DNA of 64,000 bases. Source: Sphaerochaeta sp. (lineage in GTDB: Bacteria > Spirochaetota > Spirochaetia > Sphaerochaetales > Sphaerochaetaceae). Location of the stretch: assembly GCA_016342655.1 (NCBI GenBank), contig JAEINL010000011.1, positions 1 to 64,000 on the forward strand. The letters run 5' to 3'. How positions within the stretch are numbered: the stretch's first letter is position 1; every line of letters begins with the position of its first letter. Positions 8,511 through 17,605 of the stretch are shown piece after piece. Made by a program: the position numbers and the translations under genes. A model generated the notes under the pieces. It was not told the origin of the DNA. It saw nothing but the letters and a program-made list of their open reading frames with translations, and did not search any database.

Positions 8511-9611
8511 ATGGCGAACATCTCACAAGTTGGTGAACAGTGTTTTGGATGCACAGCGTGCGAACACATATGCCCTGTCTCATGCATACGCATGGGTCAG
8601 GACACAAAAGGCTTCCTATATCCTACTGTTGACGAAAAACAATGCATTGACTGCGGCTTATGCCTACAGGTATGTCCTTATGTCTCTGATAGCACCTTGG
8701 ACTCTGACTTGTTTCCCGAGACCACAGTCTATGCTGCTAAGCACCCCGATGATGCAACTAGGATGCAAAGTGCCTCTGGAGGAGCTTTTACAGCTATCTC
8801 GGACTATATATTGGAGCACCAAGGGGTGGTATACGGCGTGGGATATGATGAGGAACTGACTGCCTGTCATATGAGGGCAACTTCTACCGGACAACGTGAT
8901 TTTCTTCGCGGTTCCAAGTACGTGCAAAGCAACCTCGGCGATACCTACAAAGCTGTTGAACAGGACTTGCAGAATTCACTTCGTGTCCTCTTTACTGGCA
9001 CACCATGCCAAGTTGCAGGACTTCGGAACTACCTGCAAAAGGACTATGAAAACTTGTTGCTGGTCGATCTTATCTGCCATGGGGTGCCTTCCCAGAAAGT
9101 ATTCAAGGATTACCTGTCCCAGATGGAACAACAAGAAGGCTGTCCCGTAACCGATTGTACGTTCAGGGACAAGGGCAAAGGGTGGAAGAATCTTGTGATG
9201 CGTCTTGATTTCCAATCAGGTACCAAAAAGATCGATGCTTCCGATTCAACCTTCTACTCCCTATTTATCAATGGCACAATACTACGTCCTAGCTGTTATG
9301 AGTGTAAGTTTACAAATTTTAACCGCCCAGGTGATATCACCATAGGGGATTTTTGGGGAATTGAAGATACCCTCCCCTCGTTTGATGATGAAAAAGGGAT
9401 TTCCTTGATCTTGGTCAATTCCCGAAAGGGTGAGACCTTTTTCCAATCTGCTTGTGATCAGCTTTCATACGTGCAAAGCACCCATACAGATTGCCTCCAA
9501 CACAGCCTTTTCGCACCTACCAAAGCTCATGCAAACAAGGATGCATTTTGGAAAGACTATGAAGAGCATGGATACCTGTTTGCCGGGGAAAAATACGGTG
9601 GAGGGAGGTAG
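8511..9611 (+). CDS. Coenzyme F420 hydrogenase/dehydrogenase beta-subunit family protein
   Basis: 366 residues. The N-terminus has two [4Fe-4S] motifs, CFGCTACEHICP and CIDCGLCLQVCP. The rest matches the FrhB-like family (SASGGAFTAISDYIL; FTGTPCQVAGLRNYL; VDLICHGVPS; GDITIGDFWGI). Family members are flavin and iron-sulfur proteins; outside methanogens they often occur with polysaccharide pyruvyl transferases and their substrate is usually unknown. No such partner is next to it here. RBS GAGGG precedes the ATG. It stands alone between the sensor gene and convergent MFS genes. Confidence 0.85.
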   Translation: MANISQVGEQCFGCTACEHICPVSCIRMGQDTKGFLYPTVDEKQCIDCGLCLQVCPYVSDSTLDSDLFPETTVYAAKHPDDATRMQSASGGAFTAISDYILEHQGVVYGVGYDEELTACHMRATSTGQRDFLRGSKYVQSNLGDTYKAVEQDLQNSLRVLFTGTPCQVAGLRNYLQKDYENLLLVDLICHGVPSQKVFKDYLSQMEQQEGCPVTDCTFRDKGKGWKNLVMRLDFQSGTKKIDASDSTFYSLFINGTILRPSCYECKFTNFNRPGDITIGDFWGIEDTLPSFDDEKGISLILVNSRKGETFFQSACDQLSYVQSTHTDCLQHSLFAPTKAHANKDAFWKDYEEHGYLFAGEKYGGGR

Positions 9612-9624
9612 GGTTCACCCTACC
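9607..9624. terminator. Hairpin at the convergent junction
   Basis: Perfect 8-bp stem GGTAGGGT (9607-9614), loop TC, ACCCTACC (9617-9624), overlapping the stop codon of the F420-like gene and ahead of the convergent MFS gene. No good T-run, so termination efficiency is uncertain. Confidence 0.45.
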
Positions 9625-9649
9625 CTAAAGGCAGGTTCCTAGGTATGTA

Positions 9650-10879
9650 TTACTGCCCACCTAGAGCTGCAACCATACGACGGTTGCTCCCCTGATACAT
9701 CAAGCCCACTCCAACCAGCAGGATTCCCGAGACAATGAGCAGACTTTCTATGGAAACAATATCTGCAAGAGGGCCAAAGAGAAGTATGCCAAAGGGCATG
9801 GAGAATCCAGCGATGAGCTCCACAATAGAGAATACCCTTCCCATCATGGACGGCTCCACAATCTCCTGAATAAGGACAGTCTCAGCTGTTGAGAGAATCG
9901 GCGTAAAGATGCCTACCCCTAGCATAACAACCAAGTACAGTGAGAAGGGATTGGCGATGCCCAATAGGGCAAAACCGACACCAAAGCCCACCAGAGCCAA
10001 GGCTATGGTACGTACCTTGTCCTTGAACTGCCCCTTAATTGCTATGAATACCCCCCCAACTAGACTGCCGGCTGTCCATGCTATCTCATTGGCTGTCAGC
10101 TTCCAGATTTCCGGGCCAAAGGAGCGTTCAACCAGAAGAGGAGTCAGGATGGCAGCAGGAGTTACCAGGAAAAAAGCAAAGGCGTAATAGAGAATGAGCC
10201 TCTTCAGTACCGGATTGCCAAAGGTATAGGAGAGCCCCTCTCTCATATCCTTACGCACAGAAAACGTTTCACCGGTGTGTTTGATCTTTTCGACCTTGAT
10301 GAAGGCAAATACTACGATAGCAAGAAAAGCTGAAATGACATCAAGCAGGAAAGCCCAGGAGATGTTCATCAGGGAAAGCACTACCCCACCAACGGCTGGG
10401 GAGAGCAACAGGAGAACAGAGCGTACACTCTGATTGATACCCTGAATCCTGGTCAGGTGTTCCTTTGGTACCAGTTGGGGAAAGATGGCATTGACTGCAG
10501 GGCTTTGGATACCAGATCCCAAGGACCGTATGACCGACACTGCAAGAAGAAGCTCAAGATGCCTGTATCCCATGCTGAAGAGAAGGAACAGTGCAAAGGT
10601 AGCGGCGGCAATAAAGCCATCACTGAGCATTATAAGGTGCTTACGGCTATACCTGTCTGCCCATACCCCACTGTACAGAGAGATAAGCAGGTAAGGAACC
10701 ATCGTAGCAAGGGTGACACCCATCATCCAGGTTCCACTGGAGGTCTGAAGCGTCACATACCAGATAATGGCATACCCAACCACAGAAGAGCCAAAGATGG
10801 AGAGATTCTGACTCACAAGGAAGAGCAGTATGCTGGGGGTAAAGAGCTTGGTATCCTTCTTGTCAGGTCTAGGGTTCAT
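9650..10879 (-). CDS. MFS exporter (MFS_3/macrolide-efflux-like)
   Basis: A 409-residue protein with about 12 hydrophobic segments and the MFS loop motif as SGVWADRYSRKHLIM (about residues 69-83). It resembles the MefA-like, drug-efflux branch of the major facilitator superfamily. It is a tandem paralogue of the next gene: SQNLS-FGSSVVG, QLVPKE-LTRIQGINQS and ILTPLLVERSFG are shared almost residue for residue, with most of the divergence at the ends and in TM loops. RBS GGAAGG precedes the ATG. Substrate unknown. Confidence 0.85.
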   Translation of the reverse strand: MNPRPDKKDTKLFTPSILLFLVSQNLSIFGSSVVGYAIIWYVTLQTSSGTWMMGVTLATMVPYLLISLYSGVWADRYSRKHLIMLSDGFIAAATFALFLLFSMGYRHLELLLAVSVIRSLGSGIQSPAVNAIFPQLVPKEHLTRIQGINQSVRSVLLLLSPAVGGVVLSLMNISWAFLLDVISAFLAIVVFAFIKVEKIKHTGETFSVRKDMREGLSYTFGNPVLKRLILYYAFAFFLVTPAAILTPLLVERSFGPEIWKLTANEIAWTAGSLVGGVFIAIKGQFKDKVRTIALALVGFGVGFALLGIANPFSLYLVVMLGVGIFTPILSTAETVLIQEIVEPSMMGRVFSIVELIAGFSMPFGILLFGPLADIVSIESLLIVSGILLVGVGLMYQGSNRRMVAALGGQ

Positions 10880-10973
10880 GAATATTCCTTCCCCCCATGG
10901 TAAGGGGAATTTGACTATAGCAAGAAGGGAGATGACAATACAAGGCTACTGGCGAGACTTTGCCGTTCACTAC

Positions 10974-12206
10974 CTACACCTTCCATACCCCTTGCTCTCT
11001 CATCTTCCTGTTGGTCCTCTGGTACAAGAGGCCCACCAGCGCCATCAAGGCCCCTGAAACAATGAGCAGGCTCTCTATGGAGACCCTGTCTGCAAGAGGA
11101 CCATAGATGAGCATCCCCAAGGGGATAGTGCTGCCAGAGAGTACCTGCACGATTGAGAAGACCCTTCCCATCTTATTCGAGGGGGTAATCTTCTGGATCA
11201 TGACAGTCTCTGCTGTGGTAAGAATCGGCATGAAGATACCCACGAGGGTCATGATGAGCAGATAGAGTGAGAAGAATGGCGCAAGACCCAGCAAGGCAAA
11301 GCCTATGCCGAGGGCAACAAGGGAGAGGGCTATGGCTTTCACCTTATCATTGAAGTGACCTCTGAGGGAGACAAGGATTCCACCGATAAGGTTTCCCACA
11401 GTCCAGGAGACCTCATTGACGGTCAGGCGCCAAACCTCGGAACCAAAGCTCCGTTCCACCAACAAAGGGGTGAGAATAGCTGCTGGGGTGAGCAGGAAAA
11501 AGGCAAACGAGTAGTAGATCATGAGACTGCGGAGAACTGGGTTACCAAAAGTGTAGCGCAACCCTTCAAACATGGCATGTACTACAGGGGTGTCCTTCTT
11601 TGCCCGCTTAATGGGGTCAACCTTGATGAAGACAAATATTGAGAGGGCTAGGGTGGCTGTCACCACATCAAGGAGGAATGTCCAAGATAGGTCCATAAGG
11701 CCCAGCACCATCCCACCCACCGCAGGGGCGAGCATGAACAGGACAGAAGAGATACTCTGATTTATGCCTTGGATCCTTGTCAGATACTCCTGAGGGACTA
11801 ACTGAGGCAAAATTGCACTTACTGCCGGTCCTTGGACACCGGTGCCCAAGGATCGTATGACAGAGACAAGCAACAACAGCCAGAGATACTGGAAGCCCAG
11901 GCGAAACAGGACAAACAAGACAAAGGTGACCAATGCGATGAAGCCATCACTTATCATGATCAGGTATTTCTTAGGGTATCGGTCAGCCCATACCCCGCTA
12001 TAGAGCGATATGAACAGGTGCGGAACCATATTTGCCAAGGTGGCGAACATAAGCCAGAGGCCACTGGAGGTTTCGATGGTTATGTACCAGATGATACCGA
12101 ACCCCACTACAGAGGAGCCAAACAGGGAGAGGTTCTGACTTATCATGAAAAGCACTATTCGTAAAGAAAAAAGCTCACTCCTAAGCAGCTTCTGCGTACT
12201 GTCCAT
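10974..12206 (-). CDS. MFS exporter, paralogue of the neighbouring gene
   Basis: 410 residues, 12 predicted membrane segments, loop motif SGVWADRYPKKYLIM. It closely matches the downstream MFS gene along its whole length and lies 94 bp upstream of it on the same strand, so the pair arose by tandem duplication. The two products could act as a heterodimer or have separated in substrate range; nothing in the sequence decides this. No regulator gene is adjacent. Confidence 0.85.
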   Translation of the reverse strand: MDSTQKLLRSELFSLRIVLFMISQNLSLFGSSVVGFGIIWYITIETSSGLWLMFATLANMVPHLFISLYSGVWADRYPKKYLIMISDGFIALVTFVLFVLFRLGFQYLWLLLLVSVIRSLGTGVQGPAVSAILPQLVPQEYLTRIQGINQSISSVLFMLAPAVGGMVLGLMDLSWTFLLDVVTATLALSIFVFIKVDPIKRAKKDTPVVHAMFEGLRYTFGNPVLRSLMIYYSFAFFLLTPAAILTPLLVERSFGSEVWRLTVNEVSWTVGNLIGGILVSLRGHFNDKVKAIALSLVALGIGFALLGLAPFFSLYLLIMTLVGIFMPILTTAETVMIQKITPSNKMGRVFSIVQVLSGSTIPLGMLIYGPLADRVSIESLLIVSGALMALVGLLYQRTNRKMREQGVWKV

Positions 12207-12389
12207 GAACTACCTGGTAGGCCTCTAACAAGGCACTTTTCCACATACCAAGATACTACCATTGGTAATTGGGGACAAGCTTTCTCCCCAAAGCAGGCAT
12301 AGCGAATCCCATCAGAATGGAGCAGATCGAGACCAAATAACGATGCAAAACACTGCAATGGGGAATGAAGTTAGCAGGTCCCTGTTGAT

Positions 12390-12442
12390 ACAACAAATAC
12401 ACCAAATTTGTTGTTGCCAGTACCCATGATAAGAAGTATCAT
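12390..12442 (+). promoter_or_regulatory. Promoter and inverted repeats upstream of the HipA-like locus
   Basis: A 9-bp inverted repeat ACAACAAAT (12390-12398) with ATTTGTTGT (12406-12414) is followed by a good promoter: -35 TTGCCA (12414-12419), 17-bp spacer, -10 TATCAT (12437-12442). A second repeat, ATGATA-N5-TATCAT (12426-12442), overlaps spacer and -10. This arrangement suits autoregulation by the DNA-binding partner of a toxin-antitoxin-like pair. The rest of 12207-12506 holds no gene I can support. Confidence 0.5.
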
Positions 12443-12506
12443 AATATATTAGTATAACCTATTGAAACCGAATACAGAAAGCAATACTATCCTTGGGAGG
12501 GACCTC

Positions 12507-13512
12507 ATGGATTACTCGTCATATACAAGGAACAACAAATACTATGCCGGAAGTGAAGAAAAGTTCGGCATTACCATAGATGATGTTGATTACATCATAA
12601 AATTCCAGAAATCTTCGGAAACGGGTCTTCTCAACAACACCATTAGCGAATATATAGGATGCCATATATTCGGCATGTTAGATATGAATGTCCAGAACAC
12701 GTATCTAGGAACCTATCAAGGAAGAAACATCGTCTTGCTGGAAGATTTTATCAAGGAAAACCAGCAGTTCGTACCTTTTAATGAAAGGTATCAATACCCC
12801 AGGGCAAGCCCTGGACCCAGGAGGCGTTGCCTCCTTTTCCGCCCCAAGGGGCGGGGTATCTCACCTTGCTTTCCCGGCACTCGCTCGGTAATGGAAGCAT
12901 GCTTCCGCTACTCTCGCTTCGTTGGGGAATGAAGTGGGAGATTCATCTCTGGAAAATGATCGTGATACGTATCAATACTCCTATACAGACATCATGCAGA
13001 TGCTCACAGAAAACACAAAGCTGACCCAAGTCTCATTAACCATTTCACAGTTCTGGAGAATGTATATCATTGATGCATTAGTAGGAAATTTTGATAGGCA
13101 TGGTGCAAACTGGGGCTTTATCAAAGAAAACAATCACTACACCTTGGCTCCAATCTTTGACAATGGCTCCTGCCTATTCCCTAGGATCCATAGCGATGAA
13201 GCTTGCCTGAGTATTCTGGACGACCAAAAGGAAATTGAAAAACGAATCTACTCGTTTCCAACATCCCAGATAAAACTCTGTAATAAAAAGAGTTCATATC
13301 ATGATATTATATTCAGCCTGCAATTCCCCGAATGCAATAAAGCCTTGCAGGACATCACAAGAAAAACAGATTGCAAGCAGATAGATGCTTTTATTGATTT
13401 AATTGACGAGATCAGTGGAATTCAGAAAAGGTTCTACAAAACCATCATCAGGGAACGGTATGAAAAGATCCTTCTGAGTTCCTATGAAAAACTACTAAGG
13501 GAAACAGTATGA
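12507..13512 (+). pseudogene. HipA-like Ser/Thr kinase gene interrupted by a palindromic repeat
   Basis: The N-terminal part (from MDYSSYTRNNKYY) and the C-terminal part (GNFDRHGANWGF catalytic loop, APIFDNGSCLFP metal-binding DFG-like motif) are in different frames. Between them lies repeat copy 2. AATGAA occurs at 12780-12785 and again at 12928-12933, 148 bp apart; removing 148 bp joins the two frames exactly and gives a 285-residue protein of normal length for short HipA/CtkA-type kinases. RBS GGAGG sits six bases before ATG 12507. As it stands the first reading frame runs about 49 codons into the repeat and stops, so the kinase is very probably inactive unless the two halves complement. 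The stop overlaps the next gene by four bases. Confidence 0.85.
12780..12930 (+). repeat. Multi-hairpin dispersed repeat, copy 2 (inside the HipA-like gene)
   Basis: Full-length copy of about 151 bp. Same hairpin order as copy 1, but the fourth stem is CCGCCCC-AA-GGGGCGG instead of GAGCC-AAGG-GGCTC: both arms changed together, which keeps the pairing. It continues past CTCGGTAATG into a fifth hairpin GGAAGC-AT-GCTTCC and ends CTTCGTTGGGGAAT. Its insertion shifts the host frame (148 is not a multiple of three). Confidence 0.9.
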
Positions 13513-14324
13513 GTTTAAATAGAGAATACACCACGCCTGTCTCACCTGCACTGAACAAGATATACAGTATCTCGGGGGAAATCTGCTTTGAGTATACGAA
13601 GAAGACCTTGTTCAAAGTCGCCAGGATCACCTATGAGTTGTTTGAAGACGAATCGTACCAGTATATATTTGAACCCTACTATGATGTCATTGACGGACTG
13701 GAACATGTTGACTGGGGAGGAATCCCCGGCATCGAAATGACAAATCGACAAAAGCAGTATTACAGGACCAGCATGATCCCAGTATTCATAAGTGAACGCA
13801 CTCCCTCTGCAAACAGGGTCAATCTCCAGGAGGAGTTGCGTGAAGCCAACCTTGAGTATCTGGACAGATTGGAATGGCTCATCAATACCGATACCGTATA
13901 TTCTGGCGATAGCCTAGTTGTAAAAAAAGACGGATTCAATTCCTTTTCCGGCATTTCTAAGCGAAGTGCTCAATGGCATGCCCTTTCAATTTTACAACTG
14001 TTGGGGATGAGACAACCAATCGAGATCGATGGCAAACTTTTCAAGGACAGCGACCGTAGTCTGCTGATTAAGACCTTCCTCATTGAATATGAGTTCCTTT
14101 CGACAAAACGAAAGGAAAACCAGAACATAGGCCAGCTCCAAGCAAAGGAAAAAGGCATCTATACTGGGAGAAAACCGATTAAGGTACCGTTACCCTTGTT
14201 GGATGAAGTGAGGAAAAAACTCTCTTCTGGGCAGATAACCCTGCATGAAGCACTGCACATAACCAATCTTTCCAAGGCAACCTTGTACAGGAAATTCAAG
14301 AAGCTGGAAGAGTCTCAAAAATAA
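13509..14324 (+). CDS. HipA-partner protein of unknown fold with C-terminal resolvase-like HTH
   Basis: 271 residues, ATG overlapping the stop of the HipA-like gene by four bases. Residues 1-210 match no family I can name; TPVSPALNKIYSISGEICFEY looks like a conserved start. Residues about 215-268 (GIYTGRKPI, then LLDEVRKKLSSGQITLHEAL, then NLSKATLYRKFKKL) resemble the helix-turn-helix of serine resolvases/Hin without any recombinase catalytic domain. Position and DNA-binding end suggest it is the transcriptional autoregulator or antitoxin-like partner of the kinase. The reading frame is intact even though the kinase is broken. Function inferred from context only. Confidence 0.6.
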   Translation: MSLNREYTTPVSPALNKIYSISGEICFEYTKKTLFKVARITYELFEDESYQYIFEPYYDVIDGLEHVDWGGIPGIEMTNRQKQYYRTSMIPVFISERTPSANRVNLQEELREANLEYLDRLEWLINTDTVYSGDSLVVKKDGFNSFSGISKRSAQWHALSILQLLGMRQPIEIDGKLFKDSDRSLLIKTFLIEYEFLSTKRKENQNIGQLQAKEKGIYTGRKPIKVPLPLLDEVRKKLSSGQITLHEALHITNLSKATLYRKFKKLEESQK

Positions 14325-14369
14325 ACGATATAACCTATTGATACTTTTCATATGAGTATTGGTTTCACC

Positions 14370-16130
14370 CTACTTATTGATAGAATTTACTTTGTTCGCT
14401 TGCCTTCCACTAGCTGATTCAATTTTGAAAAGCTTAGAATCTTGTGAAAGTTCAACTGCAGTATGAGCAATATCTAGAACTGTATCAGGAAGCTTATCCT
14501 TTAGGATTGAAACAATGAGTTGTATGTTTTTATCTTGAAGAAAATCAGCCACTTTGTTCAATTGATTATCATGCATCAGCTCTTTTTTATCATTTAGTAA
14601 AAAATGCAGACAAGATATGTTTTCTTCATCAGCAAAAAATATATATGCTACATCAAAACATAAAATTTCACCTTGTTTCTTTCCAGAACTCATATTTGTA
14701 TTGAAAGAGCTAAACTTATAGAACTTCTGTCTATTTTTGTTCTCCTTTCTTTCATATGTCAGTGCATACGTTTCACCATAGAGTTCTTTAGAGATGGATG
14801 AGAAGTGCTTATTAAACTTAGTTACCTGCGACTTTAGGTCTTTCTCAAATTCATCAGAAAATAAGACATCATTGATATTGTCTATTTTTTCTTTCAAGCG
14901 ATTGATAGTATCCTCCACTTCGTTTACCTGAAATATAATGCTTTCAAATTCACCTTTTAATTGGTATTTCGCATTCAAATCACCTATAATTTTCTCAAGA
15001 TCTCCGAAAGAATCACCTTTGGCAATCTTATTAGATAGTTCCTTCTCTTCTTTGAGCAATACGGAAATTGCCATCTTTTCTTCATCTATTTTTGCACTGA
15101 GAGTGGGCAGGTCTGCTACAATAAAATTTGCCTTTTCAACTACCATAGTATTATGGTAGGCGACCAATTCTGAAAATGTTTTTTGTATGCCTGAGATATT
15201 CATTTTTGCTTCAGAATATAGAATTTCCAACTGTTTCAAATCAATTGATGTGATACTATCTTCCAACTCTTTTTTAGCATCTTCAATGAGTTCCCTACGA
15301 ATCTGCATTTTGCTAATACTCGAACTACTCCGATTAAGCATATACTTGACTGAATTAAGTTTGTCCAAATCTTCTGCAAAATCCTCATTCAAATTAAAGC
15401 TAGCTCTTTTCGCCTGCAGAACAGCAATTTCATCTTCAAGTATTGATAATGCTATTTCATATGCAGTTTTTGTTTGCTGTTTTTCTAATCTTGCTTTGAA
15501 TGTAACTTCTTGCTGCTGTTGGGTGAGGAACGCTTGTTTTTTAGCTCCCTTATCAAAGTTGCACCCAAGCAAGAACAAATACAATGTTTCATACTCTATA
15601 TCAGACGTATACCGATCTAACGTTTGTAACGTATTATTTATATTTTCATCCTTATATCTTATGTTATGAGAAATTATTTGCCTCAAAGTTGGTTTTTCAG
15701 CTTTTCGATTGGGAACTATAAGAGCATGAAGCTCAGCATCAAATTCCTTCTTTGCATAAGCTACCCCATTTAGCGTATGAACAGCCTTATTCCTTTGCAA
15801 AAAATTCCTTTCAATCACTATTTTTTTGGATTGAGGAATACGTAAATCTTCGACCAATGTCAAAGTGACTACAATCTCGTGTTTTATCAAATAGTCTTTA
15901 ACAAGGGAGTATACTTCTTTTTTGTTTTCCGTATCGGTGTATATGATTGATGGCTCAGCACCTAAGCAAAAGTCAACCAATTTTAATACTGTTGTCTTAC
16001 CAACATTATTACCAGTTAATTTGCCTTCAGAAGGAGGAGTTCTATCAACAATAAGATTTATCCCAGCTTTAAATATAATTTCCCGAATGATTTCGGTAGG
16101 GCTTGCTATTATGAGAGATTTTATGAACAT
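14370..16130 (-). CDS. ABC-three component (ABC-3C) system ATPase, DUF2326-type
   Basis: 586 residues. The N-terminus has an SMC/RecN-like ATPase start with Walker A as GNNVGKTTVLKLVDFCLG (about residues 41-58). A long coiled-coil region follows (about 195-440). The C-terminal end carries the signature/Walker B area (MSSGKKQGEILCFDVAYIFF, about 490) and a domain fitting DUF2326 (HFLLNDKKELMHDNQLNKV). In ABC-3C systems such ATPases work with a middle component and an effector in predicted anti-phage or anti-plasmid immunity. RBS GGAGGG. It overlaps the middle-component gene by 10 bp and is last in the operon. AT-richer than the core genes around it. Confidence 0.8.
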   Translation of the reverse strand: MFIKSLIIASPTEIIREIIFKAGINLIVDRTPPSEGKLTGNNVGKTTVLKLVDFCLGAEPSIIYTDTENKKEVYSLVKDYLIKHEIVVTLTLVEDLRIPQSKKIVIERNFLQRNKAVHTLNGVAYAKKEFDAELHALIVPNRKAEKPTLRQIISHNIRYKDENINNTLQTLDRYTSDIEYETLYLFLLGCNFDKGAKKQAFLTQQQQEVTFKARLEKQQTKTAYEIALSILEDEIAVLQAKRASFNLNEDFAEDLDKLNSVKYMLNRSSSSISKMQIRRELIEDAKKELEDSITSIDLKQLEILYSEAKMNISGIQKTFSELVAYHNTMVVEKANFIVADLPTLSAKIDEEKMAISVLLKEEKELSNKIAKGDSFGDLEKIIGDLNAKYQLKGEFESIIFQVNEVEDTINRLKEKIDNINDVLFSDEFEKDLKSQVTKFNKHFSSISKELYGETYALTYERKENKNRQKFYKFSSFNTNMSSGKKQGEILCFDVAYIFFADEENISCLHFLLNDKKELMHDNQLNKVADFLQDKNIQLIVSILKDKLPDTVLDIAHTAVELSQDSKLFKIESASGRQANKVNSINK

Positions 16131-16348
16131 AAAAAGACCCTCCCCTTTTCATCAATTTCAGCAACTTCAATAAGGTATAGCCAATCCAGACTTAATAAAA
16201 AAGTAGGGAATGACATTTCATTCACTTCTTTAATTTTTTGATATAATCCAAAAAATGGTTGTACACCATTACGTTGCAACTCTTGAAGAACCAGTGAGCC
16301 ATTATAATAGAGACTATGCTCTGGATGTATATTATCTGGTAATAACAT
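16121..16348 (-). CDS. ABC-3C system middle component 6
   Basis: A 75-residue protein with MLLPDNIHPEHSLYYNG at the start and FLLSLDWLYLIEVAEI near the end, which I recognise as the middle component 6 type of ABC-three-component systems. Middle components connect the ATPase to the effector. It overlaps the SMEK gene upstream (17 bp) and the ATPase downstream (10 bp), so all three are co-translated. RBS AGGGG. Short length and gene order agree with the family. Confidence 0.75.
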   Translation of the reverse strand: MLLPDNIHPEHSLYYNGSLVLQELQRNGVQPFFGLYQKIKEVNEMSFPTFLLSLDWLYLIEVAEIDEKGRVFLCS

Positions 16349-17306
16349 GGTTATACCCCTCTGGATTTTTAAATATTTTACACCTTATAAATGCATCTAC
16401 TACTATGATATGAACACACATTTCCAATTCTTCATAGGGTATCTCAATATAATTTTTACTTTTGCTGATAATCCCTATCACACTATCTATTATGGCATAG
16501 AATAATTCGTATGACTCCATTCCCGTTGGTAATAGCTTAGTATATTGAGTTTTTATAACTTGAAAAACAGGTAAGCTTCTATTAGCCCCTTGCTTATCAA
16601 ACTCTTCATATTTTTCATTAAGCTTGCTGTAGTATATCTTATATTCCTCAATCCTATCCTGAACTGGTACTAAGTCGTTAAACACAATCTTATTGGAAAT
16701 TTGAAAAGCATTTATTTTAGGGGATTCAATTTCCAACCCTAGGTTCTCATTTGCCAATATATTAATTATCGTAGCTAAATTACTATCAACTTTAACGATG
16801 TCTATGTCATTACCAAGTTCATCTTTGATAAAGCCATACATAATTTTCTGTTTGTTAATGGACATATTCAAAATGATTCTTAGAATAGATGCTATATCAA
16901 TAATATCATCATTAGGATCAAATACTATTGTATGGGGATTGGAGAAATCTACTAATCTCAATTTATCAGCATTTTTCGAAATAGAAATATATTTAAAACG
17001 ATACCCTCGATATTGCGAAAACATCTCTTTTGCTAAGGAAGATTTTATCTTTTGCTCCGTGCAAGTTGCGGAAACTTGCACAACAAGTCTATTCTCTGCA
17101 TCTACTAAATCAATCCCCTCAACATTCTGTTTAACTGCATTGAGGTTCTTCAAATTATATCCAAATAGAAGATTTAACAAATCTGCGAAAAAGGTTTCAG
17201 AGTGGATATGTAAATCCAGCAAATTGATTTTGCCTCTTGTATCAATGCGAAAAGCTAGAACATTTAGCTTTTCATCAATGTAGTTATAATACTCGCTTCG
17301 ATTCAT
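16332..17306 (-). CDS. SMEK-domain protein, ABC-3C effector or sensor
   Basis: 324 residues. The N-terminal half (MNRSEYYNYIDEKLNVL; GKINLLDLHIHSETFFADLL; GIDLVDAENRLVVQVSATC) matches the SMEK domain found at the head of ABC-3C operons. The pattern D-x(n)-V-V-Q-V is what a restriction-endonuclease-like fold would show (core D of EGIDLVD, then QVS), but I cannot confirm nuclease activity. The C-terminal half (about 180-324) is likely a helical system-specific domain. First of three overlapping genes; RBS AAAGGGG. Confidence 0.75.
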   Translation of the reverse strand: MNRSEYYNYIDEKLNVLAFRIDTRGKINLLDLHIHSETFFADLLNLLFGYNLKNLNAVKQNVEGIDLVDAENRLVVQVSATCTEQKIKSSLAKEMFSQYRGYRFKYISISKNADKLRLVDFSNPHTIVFDPNDDIIDIASILRIILNMSINKQKIMYGFIKDELGNDIDIVKVDSNLATIINILANENLGLEIESPKINAFQISNKIVFNDLVPVQDRIEEYKIYYSKLNEKYEEFDKQGANRSLPVFQVIKTQYTKLLPTGMESYELFYAIIDSVIGIISKSKNYIEIPYEELEMCVHIIVVDAFIRCKIFKNPEGYNHVITR

Positions 17307-17325
17307 GAAGGGCCCCTTTCTATGC

Positions 17326-17574
17326 TTAGTTAACTCTCTTTGCAGGAACAGACATTGTCACCATCGAATTCGTATGAATCTGATTAAACTGAAAGATAGT
17401 AGCCCTGACACTACCTGTCTTTTCAGCTAGTTTTTTCAATTCCCGAGCAAGGGTTCCGTGATTACGTTTTGCTTCATATGCTGCAATTTGTAGCACTACA
17501 GTTTTAAATTTCTCATTGTGAGTAGTATAATTATGTACTTTAGGCAAGCTTATTATCTGATTTACCGTAGCCAT
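17326..17574 (-). CDS. Small protein resembling the N-terminal domain of an AAA ATPase
   Basis: 82 residues with a strong ribosome site (GAGGTGAAAGG before ATG), 19 bp upstream of the SMEK gene. Residues 1-50 (FKTVVLQIAAYEAKRNHGTL) resemble the small helical N-terminal domain of stand-alone AAA+ ATPases, which usually reads QIAAxEAxxGHxxLA. The ATPase part is absent. It may be a remnant of a displaced gene or a genuine small component of the operon. The tail after residue 55 matches nothing. Confidence 0.45.
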   Translation of the reverse strand: MATVNQIISLPKVHNYTTHNEKFKTVVLQIAAYEAKRNHGTLARELKKLAEKTGSVRATIFQFNQIHTNSMVTMSVPAKRVN

Positions 17575-17605
17575 CCTTTCACCTCATTTTTTGTACTCAT
17601 AGAGA

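Noticed and set aside
12922-13512. C-terminal HipA piece as an independent gene
   Set aside because: Its TTG start lies in the end of the repeat and has no ribosome site; the sequence begins in the middle of the kinase fold.
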